NCBI GenBank assembly: GCA_009377495.1
Contig: WHTZ01000055.1
Span: 1-42,896 of the forward strand
Direction of reading: 5' to 3'
DNA: 42,896 bases
Source of the DNA: Luteitalea sp.
GTDB taxonomy: Bacteria; Acidobacteriota; Vicinamibacteria; Vicinamibacterales; Vicinamibacteraceae
Position 1 is the stretch's first letter. The number at the start of each line of letters is the position of its first letter. This document shows positions 24,231 to 33,113 of this stretch, in pieces. The translations under genes and the position numbers were made by a program. The notes below the pieces were generated by a model. The model worked only from the letters and a program-made list of their open reading frames with translations, had not been told where the DNA came from and did not search any database.

Positions 24231-26585
24231 TCAGAGCGGCGGCGGCGAAGCCGTCAGGCCGCCGTCGCTCACCAATCTCCCGTGCCGCCATCGCGTTTTG
24301 ACCTTCTTGCTGCCGTCTGGGAACCACTGCACCCATACGCTGCCCTCTGCAGAATGAGTTCGGGTCCACCGTTTGCTGCCGTCCGCCGCCCAGAGATTCT
24401 CGATACCGACCTTGTGCCCATCCCGCCATGTGACTTCGTACTGCTTTCGGCCATCCGGATGAAGCCAGACCTCAGGACCGTCTAGAAGGAATCGTCCTTC
24501 AGCGGTGATCTTCGCACGCCACGAACTCTTCAGCGCACCGGAAGGATACTTCTCCGTTTCGGTGATCCATTTCGGGCCAGCGTTCTTGCTAACAGGGCTA
24601 TGATCTTCGAGGATCCACGCTTCGTTCATTTCAAAATGAAGAGCAGGCGCCGTCATCGTGGTGAGGAGATGGATCGTCCCGTTGGGACTCTGCGCCGCGA
24701 CGGCGTATCCGAAAGTTGATGCACCGTCCGGCAACCTTCTGCTCTCGTGCGGCTGAGCTACGGAGACTGTGCGCGTCTTCCACGTCTTGCCTTCGTCGTC
24801 GGACAACGCGACGAAGGAACCACGCTGCGTGTAGCCAGCCGGTTGTTTGCCTGAGATGTGCTGGTGGTCTGAAGCAAAGAAGAGCCGACCGCTCGCCAGT
24901 CGCAAGACGACCGGCCGTTGATTAGTTCCGAGCGCTGGAAACTGCGTTTTGCTGATAGTCCACGTCTTGCCCCAGTCACAAGAAACTGACTGCAGCATGT
25001 AATTATCTATGTTCGTCGCTTTACCGCCTAGGCCGAGAATGCATCCGTCTTTCCGAATCACAAATGTGGTGTGGCGCCCGCCCGTGCGGCCTCCGGTATC
25101 GGCCCAGGTCTTCGATTCATCCCGGCTCACCCATAACAGCGAATCACCGCCTTCACCGCCAGTCGCTACGTACGTCAGGCCGTCCGGACCGCCACTGCCC
25201 GTCGCCACGTAAATTGGACCGTCCGGACGGTCGCCGTCGGTCGCCACGTAAATCGCGCCGTCCGGACCACGGAAGGCGCTAGTGATCGGCTGTGGGGTGT
25301 ACGGGCCTGGGTCTCCTCTCGTCTGGGCCATTCGGATGGAACTCCAGTTGGCGCCGCTATCTGGTGTCGTAACCCAGCGGAACGGACCCCCGAGGTGGCG
25401 GCCGCCCCAGAAAAGGTAGACTGTCTTCCGGTCGGCCCACAGCATCGGCGAGACGTCACCTGCGTCGGGAATGTCGTAGAGCATGTCCGGCATATCCCAC
25501 TCTTCAGCACCGTAACGCAGACGCGCAGCAATGATCGAGGTGTTTGGATGTAGCTCACCGTGCGAAGATGAAAAGTACGCAGCGATCACGTCGCCGTTCG
25601 GCATGACCGCCAGGCCGGGGCTGTGATTGTGATCGCCTATCGCGGGGTGAAGGCCGGCAGCTATGATCTGATCCTTTCTGGAAACCTCTGGCGGGATGGG
25701 CAGTGCCCAGCGCTTCCGGAAATACGGCTCCGAAGAGTCGACGCCCCGTATTGTGTACTTTGCGGTATTCTGTTTCACCGCCAGCCGGATGAATGGTGGT
25801 TCGTACGCCAGAGGGCGCGTCGACGGCATTTCCGACAACACTACCCGAAAACTTACGGCCTTCTCCGACCGGTAATCCGGCGGCAGGCCCGAGCGGTTTG
25901 CCGACCGTGAGAAATACGGCGTTTCGGCGCCAATGCCGCCTCCCCGCAGCACGCGCACATAACCCCAATCGGGGCCCACCGGATCCACTTGCGGGGACGT
26001 CGGGTACATGCCATGCCAGTCCAAAACCCACTCCATGACCCCGTTATGCATGTTTCTCAGACCCCATGGATTGGGCTTCCCAGCTTCCGGCAGCGTCTCC
26101 CCTGAGGAAAAGCGCGTCGTGGTGCCGGCGCGACAGGCATACTCCCACTCCGCCTCCGTTGGCAGCCGGTAGGGCTTCCCTTCCTTCGTGCTGAGCCAAC
26201 GGCAGAACGCATTGGCGTCCTCCCAGCTGACGCCCGAAACGAACGGCCCGCCTTTGCCGTTCCCCCGAAAGCTCGGATCGAACTGGCGGTACTGCGCTTC
26301 GGTTACCTCGGTTTCGGCGAGGTAGAATGCTTTGCTGATCGTGACGCTATGCGCAGGCCCTTCATCCCAGTCGGCACTGATTTCGTTCTTCTTGCCTTCC
26401 GGACGCTTCGGTGCCTGAGCGTCATTCCCCATCAGAAACGTGCCTCGCTCCACGCGAATCAGCTTCATCCCGAGTGAATTTCGTAGCTCTGAGGATGGCA
26501 TGCTCCCGGCCACGACGCCACATAGGCTGGCAACACTCAGCACTGCAAGGCCAAGAGGAGTTCGGAGCCTGTCGCTACTCTTCAT
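24231..26585 (-). CDS. Exported SUMF1-like / BNR-sialidase-like / MORN-repeat fusion protein
   Basis: 784 residues from ATG 26585 (AGGAA site in front; the frame is open for 26 more codons). Signal peptide (LGLAVLSVASLCGVVAGS). Residues about 35-275: FGE-sulfatase fold (GMKLIRVERGTFLMGND, LPTEAEWEYACRAGTTTRF, MHNGVMEWVLDW, VRVLRGGGIGAE) without the two active-site cysteines, so probably a binding domain. Residues about 320-690: a sialidase/BNR-type beta-propeller (VFISRDESKTW-like Asp boxes such as LSDDEGKTW, SCDWGKTWT). The last 85 residues hold YwqK/MORN-like repeats (YPSGALKSSW, LHPDGRKQYEVTW, FPDGSKKVKTRW). A 39-bp tandem repeat at 25162-25278 adds three 13-residue units. Likely periplasmic or surface; substrate unknown. 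The triple domain order is unusual. Confidence 0.82.
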   Translation of the reverse strand: MKSSDRLRTPLGLAVLSVASLCGVVAGSMPSSELRNSLGMKLIRVERGTFLMGNDAQAPKRPEGKKNEISADWDEGPAHSVTISKAFYLAETEVTEAQYRQFDPSFRGNGKGGPFVSGVSWEDANAFCRWLSTKEGKPYRLPTEAEWEYACRAGTTTRFSSGETLPEAGKPNPWGLRNMHNGVMEWVLDWHGMYPTSPQVDPVGPDWGYVRVLRGGGIGAETPYFSRSANRSGLPPDYRSEKAVSFRVVLSEMPSTRPLAYEPPFIRLAVKQNTAKYTIRGVDSSEPYFRKRWALPIPPEVSRKDQIIAAGLHPAIGDHNHSPGLAVMPNGDVIAAYFSSSHGELHPNTSIIAARLRYGAEEWDMPDMLYDIPDAGDVSPMLWADRKTVYLFWGGRHLGGPFRWVTTPDSGANWSSIRMAQTRGDPGPYTPQPITSAFRGPDGAIYVATDGDRPDGPIYVATGSGGPDGLTYVATGGEGGDSLLWVSRDESKTWADTGGRTGGRHTTFVIRKDGCILGLGGKATNIDNYMLQSVSCDWGKTWTISKTQFPALGTNQRPVVLRLASGRLFFASDHQHISGKQPAGYTQRGSFVALSDDEGKTWKTRTVSVAQPHESRRLPDGASTFGYAVAAQSPNGTIHLLTTMTAPALHFEMNEAWILEDHSPVSKNAGPKWITETEKYPSGALKSSWRAKITAEGRFLLDGPEVWLHPDGRKQYEVTWRDGHKVGIENLWAADGSKRWTRTHSAEGSVWVQWFPDGSKKVKTRWRHGRLVSDGGLTASPPPL
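25162..25278 (-). repeat. In-frame 39-bp tandem repeat (three units)
   Basis: Units at 25162-25200, 25201-25239 and 25240-25278 each begin GTCGCYACGTA (plus strand) and contain CCGTCCGGAC. Each encodes 13 residues of the type GPDGxIYVATGxG inside the propeller domain of the fusion protein. Being a multiple of 3 it keeps the frame. Confidence 0.8.
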
Positions 26586-26714
26586 GCGGTTCCTGTCCGA
26601 TTCGACGCCGGCTTCAGCGCGTCGAATGCCGCGGCCGCACGTACGGCGCCGCCGCGATCTCAAAGTCTTCCGGCCACGGACGCGCCCTGCGTCTGCCGAA
26701 GGCGCAACTCCACG

Positions 26715-27656
26715 TCATCTTTCCCGAGCAAAGGCCCCATACAGTTCCTCGATGTTCACCGACTCGAGCCCGCCCGGGTGAATCACCACGCGATGGCGGA
26801 AGGAAAGAGCGCCACCGACCGAAATCGTCATGCTGCCGTCACGGGTCTTGTCTCTCGTGAAGCGCCTCTCGCCGAAGATGTTGGCCGCATTGAGACCATA
26901 CCCGCGGGCGTGCCAGTACGTCGGGTGCCTGGGATTGGTTGGGTGATCGAACAGAGCCACGCCGACCTTCTCGCCTTTCACCGTGGTCGAGTAGTCGACC
27001 CACCGGGCGCGCTTACCCCAGATATTCTTCGCCCCCACGAGGCCATCGGAGTTGGTGAGTGTGGCGCCGCGATCCTCACGAAACTCGTCGGCGAGACGTA
27101 ATCCCAGCATGGCTTCCTCGGTGTCACCGAGCTTCAGTGCTCCGCGGTCCGCGACGATAGCCGTTTCGACGTCGATCAGATAGTTCGAGCCGGCGCGGCG
27201 GAAGGTGAACCGCTGGCGCACTGTTCCCAGTACGTCGTCCTGCGGCGTCACCAGCTCGTAGATGGCCGATAATGTGCCTGCCGGCCGGCCGGCGCGCGTC
27301 GTCGGTGTGGAACGGCATACCATCCTGCCCGTCTTGTCCCTGCTGCGCTCGCGCCAGAAATCCACTCCGTTGATGCTGTCATGGCCCAGGAAAATGCCGC
27401 GCTGCCACCTATGATCCGTCGTCTCTCCTTCGATCTCCTCCAGTGGAAACCCGCGCGTGATCACCAGCCCCGACGGGGCCCGCAAGGGGTGCAAGAAAGG
27501 CTTGTCCCACGTTGTGCTGTAATGAAAGGCGGTAAACGGCCTCCCGTCGATGGCTACTTCGATCTTCCCGTCGGCCTGCCGGAAGGAAGTCTGGGCCGAC
27601 AGCGTGCCGGGAAAGCCAGCGAGAATGAGAAGGGAGAATAGCGTGGTGCGGATCAT
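26715..27656 (-). CDS. DUF6807 family protein, copy 2 (diverged)
   Basis: 313 residues with a Sec signal (MIRTTLFSLLILAGFPGTLSA) and no lipobox. Family features: IEVAIDGRPFTAFHYST, FLHPLRAPSGLVITRGFP, RGIFLGHDSINGVDFWRE, EEAMLGLRLADEF, WGKRARWVDYS, HPTNPRHPTYWHARGYGLNAANIFG and the tail RHRVVIHPGGLESVNIEEL. It is clearly more distant from the copies at 15925 and 41842 than they are from each other, and closer to the remnant at 31300-31485. It stands between the TonB receptor (297 bp upstream) and the SUMF1-BNR gene (129 bp downstream), with GGAG before the ATG. Function unknown; exported. Confidence 0.85.
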   Translation of the reverse strand: MIRTTLFSLLILAGFPGTLSAQTSFRQADGKIEVAIDGRPFTAFHYSTTWDKPFLHPLRAPSGLVITRGFPLEEIEGETTDHRWQRGIFLGHDSINGVDFWRERSRDKTGRMVCRSTPTTRAGRPAGTLSAIYELVTPQDDVLGTVRQRFTFRRAGSNYLIDVETAIVADRGALKLGDTEEAMLGLRLADEFREDRGATLTNSDGLVGAKNIWGKRARWVDYSTTVKGEKVGVALFDHPTNPRHPTYWHARGYGLNAANIFGERRFTRDKTRDGSMTISVGGALSFRHRVVIHPGGLESVNIEELYGAFARER

Positions 27657-27952
27657 GTCCTGCTCCGGAGGATGTCGTCCAGTTCCTGCGACTCCGGCGG
27701 GCCCGTGGCCGGCCGGGGGCGGTTACAGATGACGCGGCCCATCGGCCCCGGACTCGCAAGCAACAGGGGCCGCATCGAGCATTGAATCATCGCGCCGCCT
27801 GCCTGGCCACCCTTGGCCTTGGCCTTGGCCTCGTCGCTGGCAGCCTCACCGATGTTTCAACCACCCCCGCGCGACCTGCCGGACAATGGCGATCACGTGA
27901 CGCTCTTGAGTCCTATGAGTCGCTGATTGCTCGCATTCGAGGTCCTGCTCCT
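27657..27952 (-). other. Gap between TonB receptor and DUF6807 genes
   Basis: 296 bases with no convincing gene. It contains a short direct repeat CCTTGG (3.5 copies, 27811-27831). A 67-codon plus-strand frame with LGLGLGL translated from that repeat is probably chance. No operator copy was seen. Confidence 0.4.
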
Positions 27953-30900
27953 TCAGAACATCAGCTTGACACCGATTTGCATTGACCTGCTGGGAGCAGC
28001 CGACATGAGCCGGCCAAAGTTGCTGTTGCTAATATCGGTCACCAGCCCGCCAAGATTGGTGTGGTTTAGTGCATTGAACGCATCGACGCGCAGCTGCAGC
28101 CGGAACCGCTCTGTAATGTCAAGGTTCTTCGCCAAGGAAGCGTCCAGCGTCCACTGCCCAGAGGCTCGCACTGCATTGCGCCCGAGATTCCCTGGCCGGG
28201 CCGCAGCGCCGCTCAATTGGACGATCGGCACTTGCGAGAACGCGGACTTGTCCAGGTATTGCCGCGTCTCGCGATAGTCGTCATGGTACGGGTTGACACC
28301 GGCCACGGCATCCGGGCGACTGCGGCCATAGGTGGACCTGCCATCAGTGATGTTCACGGGTCGCCCCGTCGTTGCCGTGAGTATCCCGGACACCTGCCAC
28401 CCGTCGAGCGCCACCTTTGCGGCACGGTTTTCTATACCGAGCCACCGCGCGGCGGCAATCTCGTAGAGGACATTCGTATTGAAGCTATGGCGGATGTCAA
28501 ACGGCGTGGGCCCCCTTTCGGCGCGGATGTTGTCGTTATCTTGCGGCTCGTAAGGCGTCAGACTTGCGTCGCCGTACGACATGTTGCTGGCATACGTGTA
28601 GTGAATGCCGAAAGACAGCCCGCCGTCGAACCGTTTTCTCAACGATGTCTGCAATCCGTTGTACCAGCTCGAGTCGGACGTGTCGTAGTAGTCGAACGTG
28701 CTCCAGTCCGGCCGCGGCGCGATGCCGGTCTGGCGATCCGGACGATTCTGGACGCGGTTTATCATCAAATGACCCGCCCGATTGCCCACGTAGCCAATCT
28801 CGAATACCGTCCCCCACCCGAGATCCCGCTCGATCGTCAGAGTCGCCTGCGTGGTGTAAGGATTAGGAAAGTGCTGGCTGATCGATGAGTTGGGGAAGGA
28901 CGCGCCACTGGCGCTGCTAGCGAGCACCTCGGCCTCTATAGCCGCAGCGTCCACCGGATACCGAAGGCCCCTCGCAAGCGCTTGCGCGCGGTTGAAGCGT
29001 GCTTGGTCGGGAACATTGGAGGCAGGCAGTACGAACGACACCATCTGGTAGAGGATGTGGGGCGCGTAGAACACGCCGGCGCCGCCGCGCAGCACCGTCT
29101 TCCCGACCTGCCACGCAAAGCCGATCCGAGGCGCGAAGTTCCACCTGTTCGCGTCGTACAGATGCGATGGATCGGCGAAGTCGCCGAAGCCGGGTCCCAA
29201 CTCACTCGGCAGGCGGCTGAACAAACGGCCGTCGCGCTCTTCCGGAACTGTGAAGTAGTCGTACCGAACGCCGAGATTGAGAGTGAACCCTGGCTTCAGG
29301 CGAATGTCATCTTGGACGAACGCGCCCATCTGCATCATGGTCAGCTTGTACAGCGGGCGGACAAACCGGACGTTGATTCGGCTGGGGATGTTTGCGAGGA
29401 AATCGGACAACTCGGAGTACTGGTATGCAGGAAGGTTCGTGTTAACGCGTCCCGCATTCCACCGCTGGATGATTCCCCCGAACTGCAACGAGTGCCGGCC
29501 CAGCTGCTTGGCAATCATCTGTTCCCACGTGTGAGCACCTCCGACGATCTCGAACGATTCAGCACCGCCGGGGTTGAAACCGCCGAACTGGATTCGAGGC
29601 AGATCCACGTCCATACCCGCGTCCCGGCGCAGCAGGTCCGTGCGGTTATATCCAAAGCGGGATGTGGAGGTCCACGTTCGTCCGCTATGCATGAACTGCG
29701 CGTTGTACGAGTCATTGCGACCGCTCGTGAGGCGAGGATTGATCGCCAGCAGCGCCGGCTGCTCCCTGTATGGGCGCGAACGGCTATATCGCAATGTCAG
29801 CGAGTTCTGCGACGAAAGGTAGTAGTCAATTCTGCCGGAGCCGTTATTGTCGTTTTGCCTGAGCGCGCCGGAGCCGATGTACTCGCCCATTTGCGCGCCC
29901 GCAGCGTAGGGCCGATTCGGCGCCGGCACCAGAGCAAAGAGCGGAGAATACACAGGCGCAACCGCGGTGACGTCGCTTGCGAACTCCGGGGTTGGAACCG
30001 TCCCACTTATAGGGGCGAAACTGCTGATCCTCACACCCTGGTAACTTCCGAAGAAGAAGAGCTTGTCACGAGCTATCGGTCCACCCAGCGAGCCGCCGAA
30101 CTGATTTGTTGTGGAGTCTGGCTCGCTCGTCAGAAGCGCATTTCGCGCGTTGTATGCACTCAGGCTGTTGAACTCGATCAGACTTCCATGAAACTCGTTC
30201 GTACCGCTCTTGGTGATTAGGTTGACGTTTCCCGACATGCTGTTGACGGACGCCGGGGCGATGCCTTTGGTCGTGCTGATTTCGGCAATCGCTTCTGTAT
30301 TGATCTGGTTGATCACATTGAAGGATTGGTAGGCTCCGAGCGACGGCCGCTCCGGATTCCCAGAAGCGCTTGTCCCGTCTACCGTCAGATTGAACAACTC
30401 AGGCCCTAAGCCGTTCAGAACCACTCCGTCGCTGGGCGACGAGATTCCGTTGCCGATGCGGAGCAGGCTGGTCCAATCCTGTCTTGCGAGCGGGAGTTCA
30501 CGCACACTTACCGTTCCAATTGTCAGGTGTTGTTCTGGCCCCACCGCGTTCAGCAAAGGCGCTTCCTGAGATACCGTTACGCTCTCCTGCATGGTGCTCA
30601 GCGCCAACTGGAACTTGAGGTTGACCCTGTCGCCCGCGGAAAGGGTGACATTCCTGATGGCCTGCGTCTCGAAGCCGGCTGCGTAGGCTGAAACGGTATA
30701 GGTGCCAATCGGAAGGAAGGGCAGCGTAAACTGGCCAGCGGCGTTCGTTTCCGCGAAAGTACTCACGCCGGTCAGGTCGTTCCTGGCTTCGATCTGCGCC
30801 TTCGCGATCACCGCTTTCGAGGGATCGATCACGTCGCCGTGAATTGCTGCTGTGTTCGCCTGGCCGTAGAGGGGGGCACTGACGAGCAGAAGCAGCGTGG

Positions 30901-30958
30901 CAGCGCGGCCCGCCGTTTGGATCCAGAACACGCGACGGAACGTAGTGACAACTGGCAT
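27953..30958 (-). CDS. Oar-like TonB-dependent outer-membrane receptor, copy 2
   Basis: 1001 residues, full length for this family; GGGGAGG precedes the ATG. Signal peptide to about residue 33, carboxypeptidase-regulatory beta-sandwich about 35-125 (AAIHGDVIDPSKAVIAKAQI ... GQFTLPFLPIGTYTVSAYA), plug about 130-270 (NGLGPELFNLTVDGTSASG, TEAIAEISTTKGIAP, GNVNLITKSGTNEFHGSL), then the 22-strand barrel (FFFGSYQGVRISS ... LRVDAFNALNHTNLGGLV) ending in IGVKLMF with the usual terminal Phe. It binds and imports a large ligand, likely an oligosaccharide, with TonB energy. It differs more from copies 1 and 3 than those do from each other. Unlike them it lacks the six-copy operator upstream, so it is under different control. 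DUF6807, the SUMF1-BNR fusion and the sulfatase follow. Confidence 0.93.
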   Translation of the reverse strand: MPVVTTFRRVFWIQTAGRAATLLLLVSAPLYGQANTAAIHGDVIDPSKAVIAKAQIEARNDLTGVSTFAETNAAGQFTLPFLPIGTYTVSAYAAGFETQAIRNVTLSAGDRVNLKFQLALSTMQESVTVSQEAPLLNAVGPEQHLTIGTVSVRELPLARQDWTSLLRIGNGISSPSDGVVLNGLGPELFNLTVDGTSASGNPERPSLGAYQSFNVINQINTEAIAEISTTKGIAPASVNSMSGNVNLITKSGTNEFHGSLIEFNSLSAYNARNALLTSEPDSTTNQFGGSLGGPIARDKLFFFGSYQGVRISSFAPISGTVPTPEFASDVTAVAPVYSPLFALVPAPNRPYAAGAQMGEYIGSGALRQNDNNGSGRIDYYLSSQNSLTLRYSRSRPYREQPALLAINPRLTSGRNDSYNAQFMHSGRTWTSTSRFGYNRTDLLRRDAGMDVDLPRIQFGGFNPGGAESFEIVGGAHTWEQMIAKQLGRHSLQFGGIIQRWNAGRVNTNLPAYQYSELSDFLANIPSRINVRFVRPLYKLTMMQMGAFVQDDIRLKPGFTLNLGVRYDYFTVPEERDGRLFSRLPSELGPGFGDFADPSHLYDANRWNFAPRIGFAWQVGKTVLRGGAGVFYAPHILYQMVSFVLPASNVPDQARFNRAQALARGLRYPVDAAAIEAEVLASSASGASFPNSSISQHFPNPYTTQATLTIERDLGWGTVFEIGYVGNRAGHLMINRVQNRPDRQTGIAPRPDWSTFDYYDTSDSSWYNGLQTSLRKRFDGGLSFGIHYTYASNMSYGDASLTPYEPQDNDNIRAERGPTPFDIRHSFNTNVLYEIAAARWLGIENRAAKVALDGWQVSGILTATTGRPVNITDGRSTYGRSRPDAVAGVNPYHDDYRETRQYLDKSAFSQVPIVQLSGAAARPGNLGRNAVRASGQWTLDASLAKNLDITERFRLQLRVDAFNALNHTNLGGLVTDISNSNFGRLMSAAPSRSMQIGVKLMF

Positions 30959-31299
30959 GGCATCCTCCCCGAAGTAGAATCCGTTGGCCGTGCCTCCACT
31001 GCACCGAACGGAGCGACGCTTGGCGCCGCCGTACTGCGCCTGGATTCTTCGCCACAGACGACGGTTTCGTCGAGCTTCTTACACGCCCGACGCTGTTTAA
31101 TCCTGGCGGTCTGGAGAGCGGGCCTGCAACCCGCGCCCAAAAAGCCCCCAGGGGAGCGCGCCTATTACTTTCGAGACTCAGTGTATACCACGCTAAAACA
31201 CACGTGTAAAGCATAAATTGGTTACACATGCGATTTATCGGCAATTATATACATATATCGGAAGTAAGTGCATCCAGTTAACGGGGAGCGAAGATCAGA
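30959..31299 (-). promoter_or_regulatory. Upstream region of the TonB receptor with inverted repeat
   Basis: About 340 bases without a gene. The AT-rich part holds an inverted repeat GTGTAA (31204-31209) and TTACAC (31222-31227), 12 bases apart, a size used by LacI/GntR-type operators. Further AT-rich sequence (ATATACATATAT) lies at 31247-31258. No copy of the GAAAATA...TTGACA motif is present. The promoter is probably in 31180-31260 but its boxes are not clear. Confidence 0.45.
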
Positions 31300-31485
31300 G
31301 CTCTCCACGGGCGGTTCGCTGGAGGCCGCTCCAAGCTCGGCGGGTGCCTGCAGGCCTACGACGGCAGCATGACGGTCCCGGCAGGCCACTCTTTCCTTCC
31401 GCCATCGCGCGGTGATTCATCCGGGTGGTCTCGAGTCGGTGAAGATCGAAGAACTGTATGCGGCCCTTTACCCGGGAAGAATGAG
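31300..31485 (+). pseudogene. 3' remnant of a DUF6807 gene
   Basis: Plus strand: CLQAYDGSMTVPAG, then (one base shifted) ATLSFRHRAVIHPGGLESVK and IEELYAALYPGR. This matches the C-terminus of DUF6807 copy 2 (DGSMTISVGGALSFRHRVV, IHPGGLESVNIEELYGAF). The 5' part is missing and the ends are not sharp. It faces the opposite way to copy 2. Confidence 0.75.
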
Positions 31486-31943
31486 GTGGAGCTGCGCTTT
31501 TTGCCGGCCACTGATTCGAGTTTGCTGGGTGATGGAGCGCGGGTCCTCACGCGCACGTTGAAAAGGATCGAGAAGCACGGAGCCGGCAAGCTGAAGCGGA
31601 AGGTGCGCGACCGGATGCGAAGCGTGAACACGCGAGTGGTCGCGATTGCGACGGCGAGCCGGCACCGGGGGCAAGGAGCAGAAGCGGCAGAAGGAATACC
31701 GTGATCTCCTCCGCTATACCCGGCAGATCGTGAACGACACACACCGAGTTCTCGAAGAAGTGGGGCAACTTCCCTCAAGAAAAGCATGCGAGCACTCTGC
31801 CAGAAACGCTCTAGCTTGGCGGAGCGCGTGCGGCACGTGGTGAGGCAGACCAGCGCCCGCATCTTCGGCGGGTGACAGACCTGCCAGGGATAATTGTGAG
31901 TCTGTTCGAACCGCACACCGAGATTATTCGCAAGGGGAAGTAG
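31486..31943 (+). pseudogene. ISNCY-type transposase, internal remnant with several frameshifts
   Basis: Plus-strand frames join as VELRFLPATDSSLLGDGARV, LTRTLKRIEK, KVRDRMRSVNTRVVAIA (frame 1), KEYRDLLRYTRQIVNDTHRV, LEEVGQLP (frame 2), MRALCQKRSSLAERVRHVV, RQTSARIFGG (frame 3, stop), then VTDLPGIIVSLFEPHTEIIR, KGK. DSSLLGDG and FEPHTEIIRKGK are hallmarks of the ISNCY family. The N- and C-terminal parts are absent and no inverted repeats were found, so it is an inactive scar. It ends against the 3' end of the Fe-ADH gene and starts at the DUF6807 remnant. Confidence 0.8.
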
Positions 31944-33113
31944 CTAGCATCTTGCAGAGTCGTACGGACCGAACGCACGCTCATAGATCGCCGCAGCATC
32001 GACGGCTGTCACCTCGCGCGGATTGTTGTCGAGGAGTCGTCGGACGGTGAGCGCCGAATCGACCAACTGCGGGATAGACGTTCGTGGAATGCCCAGCTCT
32101 CCGAGCCTCTGCGGCAGACCGCACTCACGGGTCAGCTCTCGACATCGCTCGACGCCAGCCCGCGCGCTATCCACCGCGCAGAGCCGCGGCCCGGCGCCCA
32201 GGGCCGCGGCAATGGTGGCGTAACGTTCGGGCGCCGCGGCCAGGTTGAAGTCGAGCACATGCGTGAGCATCAGCGCGTTGCTGAGGCCGTGCCCGACGCG
32301 AAACAGGCCACCCAACGGGTATGCGAGCGCGTGCACGGCTGCGGTGTTGACCGGCCCAAGACACAAGCCCCCGTACAGGCTACCGAGGGCCATCGCGTCG
32401 CGCGCCTCGAGATCGTCGCCATTGTCGACCGCTCGCCGCAGATGCGCACCAATGAGTCGGATACCAGCCAAGGCATATTCGTCGATCAGTGGATGTGCCC
32501 GACGATTCGCGAACGCCTCAATGCAATGCGTCAGCGCGTCGAGGCCCGTGGCTGCCGTGATCGCCCGCGGCATGGTTCGGGCCAAAAGTGGATCGATGTA
32601 GGTCGCGTCAGGCACGATCCAGGGGCTGATCACTGCCCTCTTCGACTGATCGCGCTCATCCAGCAAGATCGCGTTCGGCGACACCTCGCTTCCCGTTCCA
32701 GCGGTCGTGGGCACGCAGACAAGGCGGTTCCGGCGCGGGCGCAACGTACCCGTACCAAAGACCTTCCGCAGGGGACGCGGATCGTCCAAGAGACCTGCGA
32801 CCAGCTTCGCGGTGTCGAGCGCACTGCCCCCACCGAGCCCAATGATGGTGTCGGCGCCGACGTCACGGGCTGCCGCCAGCGCGCGCTCGAAGTCATCGAT
32901 GGTAGGCTCACCAGCGATCTCTGCCCAGAGCACGGCGGCAACTTCCACGACCCGTAGCCGATCGAGTAACGCTTCAGCCACGCTACTTCTCGTGGCGCCG
33001 CAGATCACGACGGCACGGCGGGCGCCAGCCTCCGCGAGCTGCGGTGCGCACTCCGCCAGGCAGCCCCTGCCGACGACGAGATGCGGAGGTTGGTGACAGC
33101 TGAGCGCTCTCAT
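31944..33113 (-). CDS. Iron-containing alcohol dehydrogenase, operon 2 copy
   Basis: 389 residues. GGGSALD at 94-100, PTTAGTGSEVSPNAI, and metal ligands D192, H196 (LDALTHCIEA), H261 and H275 at the same positions as the operon 1 enzyme. The ATG overlaps the aldolase stop (ATGA). It is the last gene of operon 2; its 3' end directly meets the ISNCY remnant, and the final residues (GPYDSARC) differ from those of copy 1, so the tail may have been altered by that insertion. Expected role: NAD(P)-linked conversion of the aldehyde made by the aldolase (inference). Confidence 0.92.
   Translation of the reverse strand: MRALSCHQPPHLVVGRGCLAECAPQLAEAGARRAVVICGATRSSVAEALLDRLRVVEVAAVLWAEIAGEPTIDDFERALAAARDVGADTIIGLGGGSALDTAKLVAGLLDDPRPLRKVFGTGTLRPRRNRLVCVPTTAGTGSEVSPNAILLDERDQSKRAVISPWIVPDATYIDPLLARTMPRAITAATGLDALTHCIEAFANRRAHPLIDEYALAGIRLIGAHLRRAVDNGDDLEARDAMALGSLYGGLCLGPVNTAAVHALAYPLGGLFRVGHGLSNALMLTHVLDFNLAAAPERYATIAAALGAGPRLCAVDSARAGVERCRELTRECGLPQRLGELGIPRTSIPQLVDSALTVRRLLDNNPREVTAVDAAAIYERAFGPYDSARC

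Noticed and set aside
27782..27985. Small plus-strand protein with LGLGLGL
   Set aside because: Translated from a CCTTGG repeat, overlaps the 3' end of the TonB receptor gene, no ribosome site.
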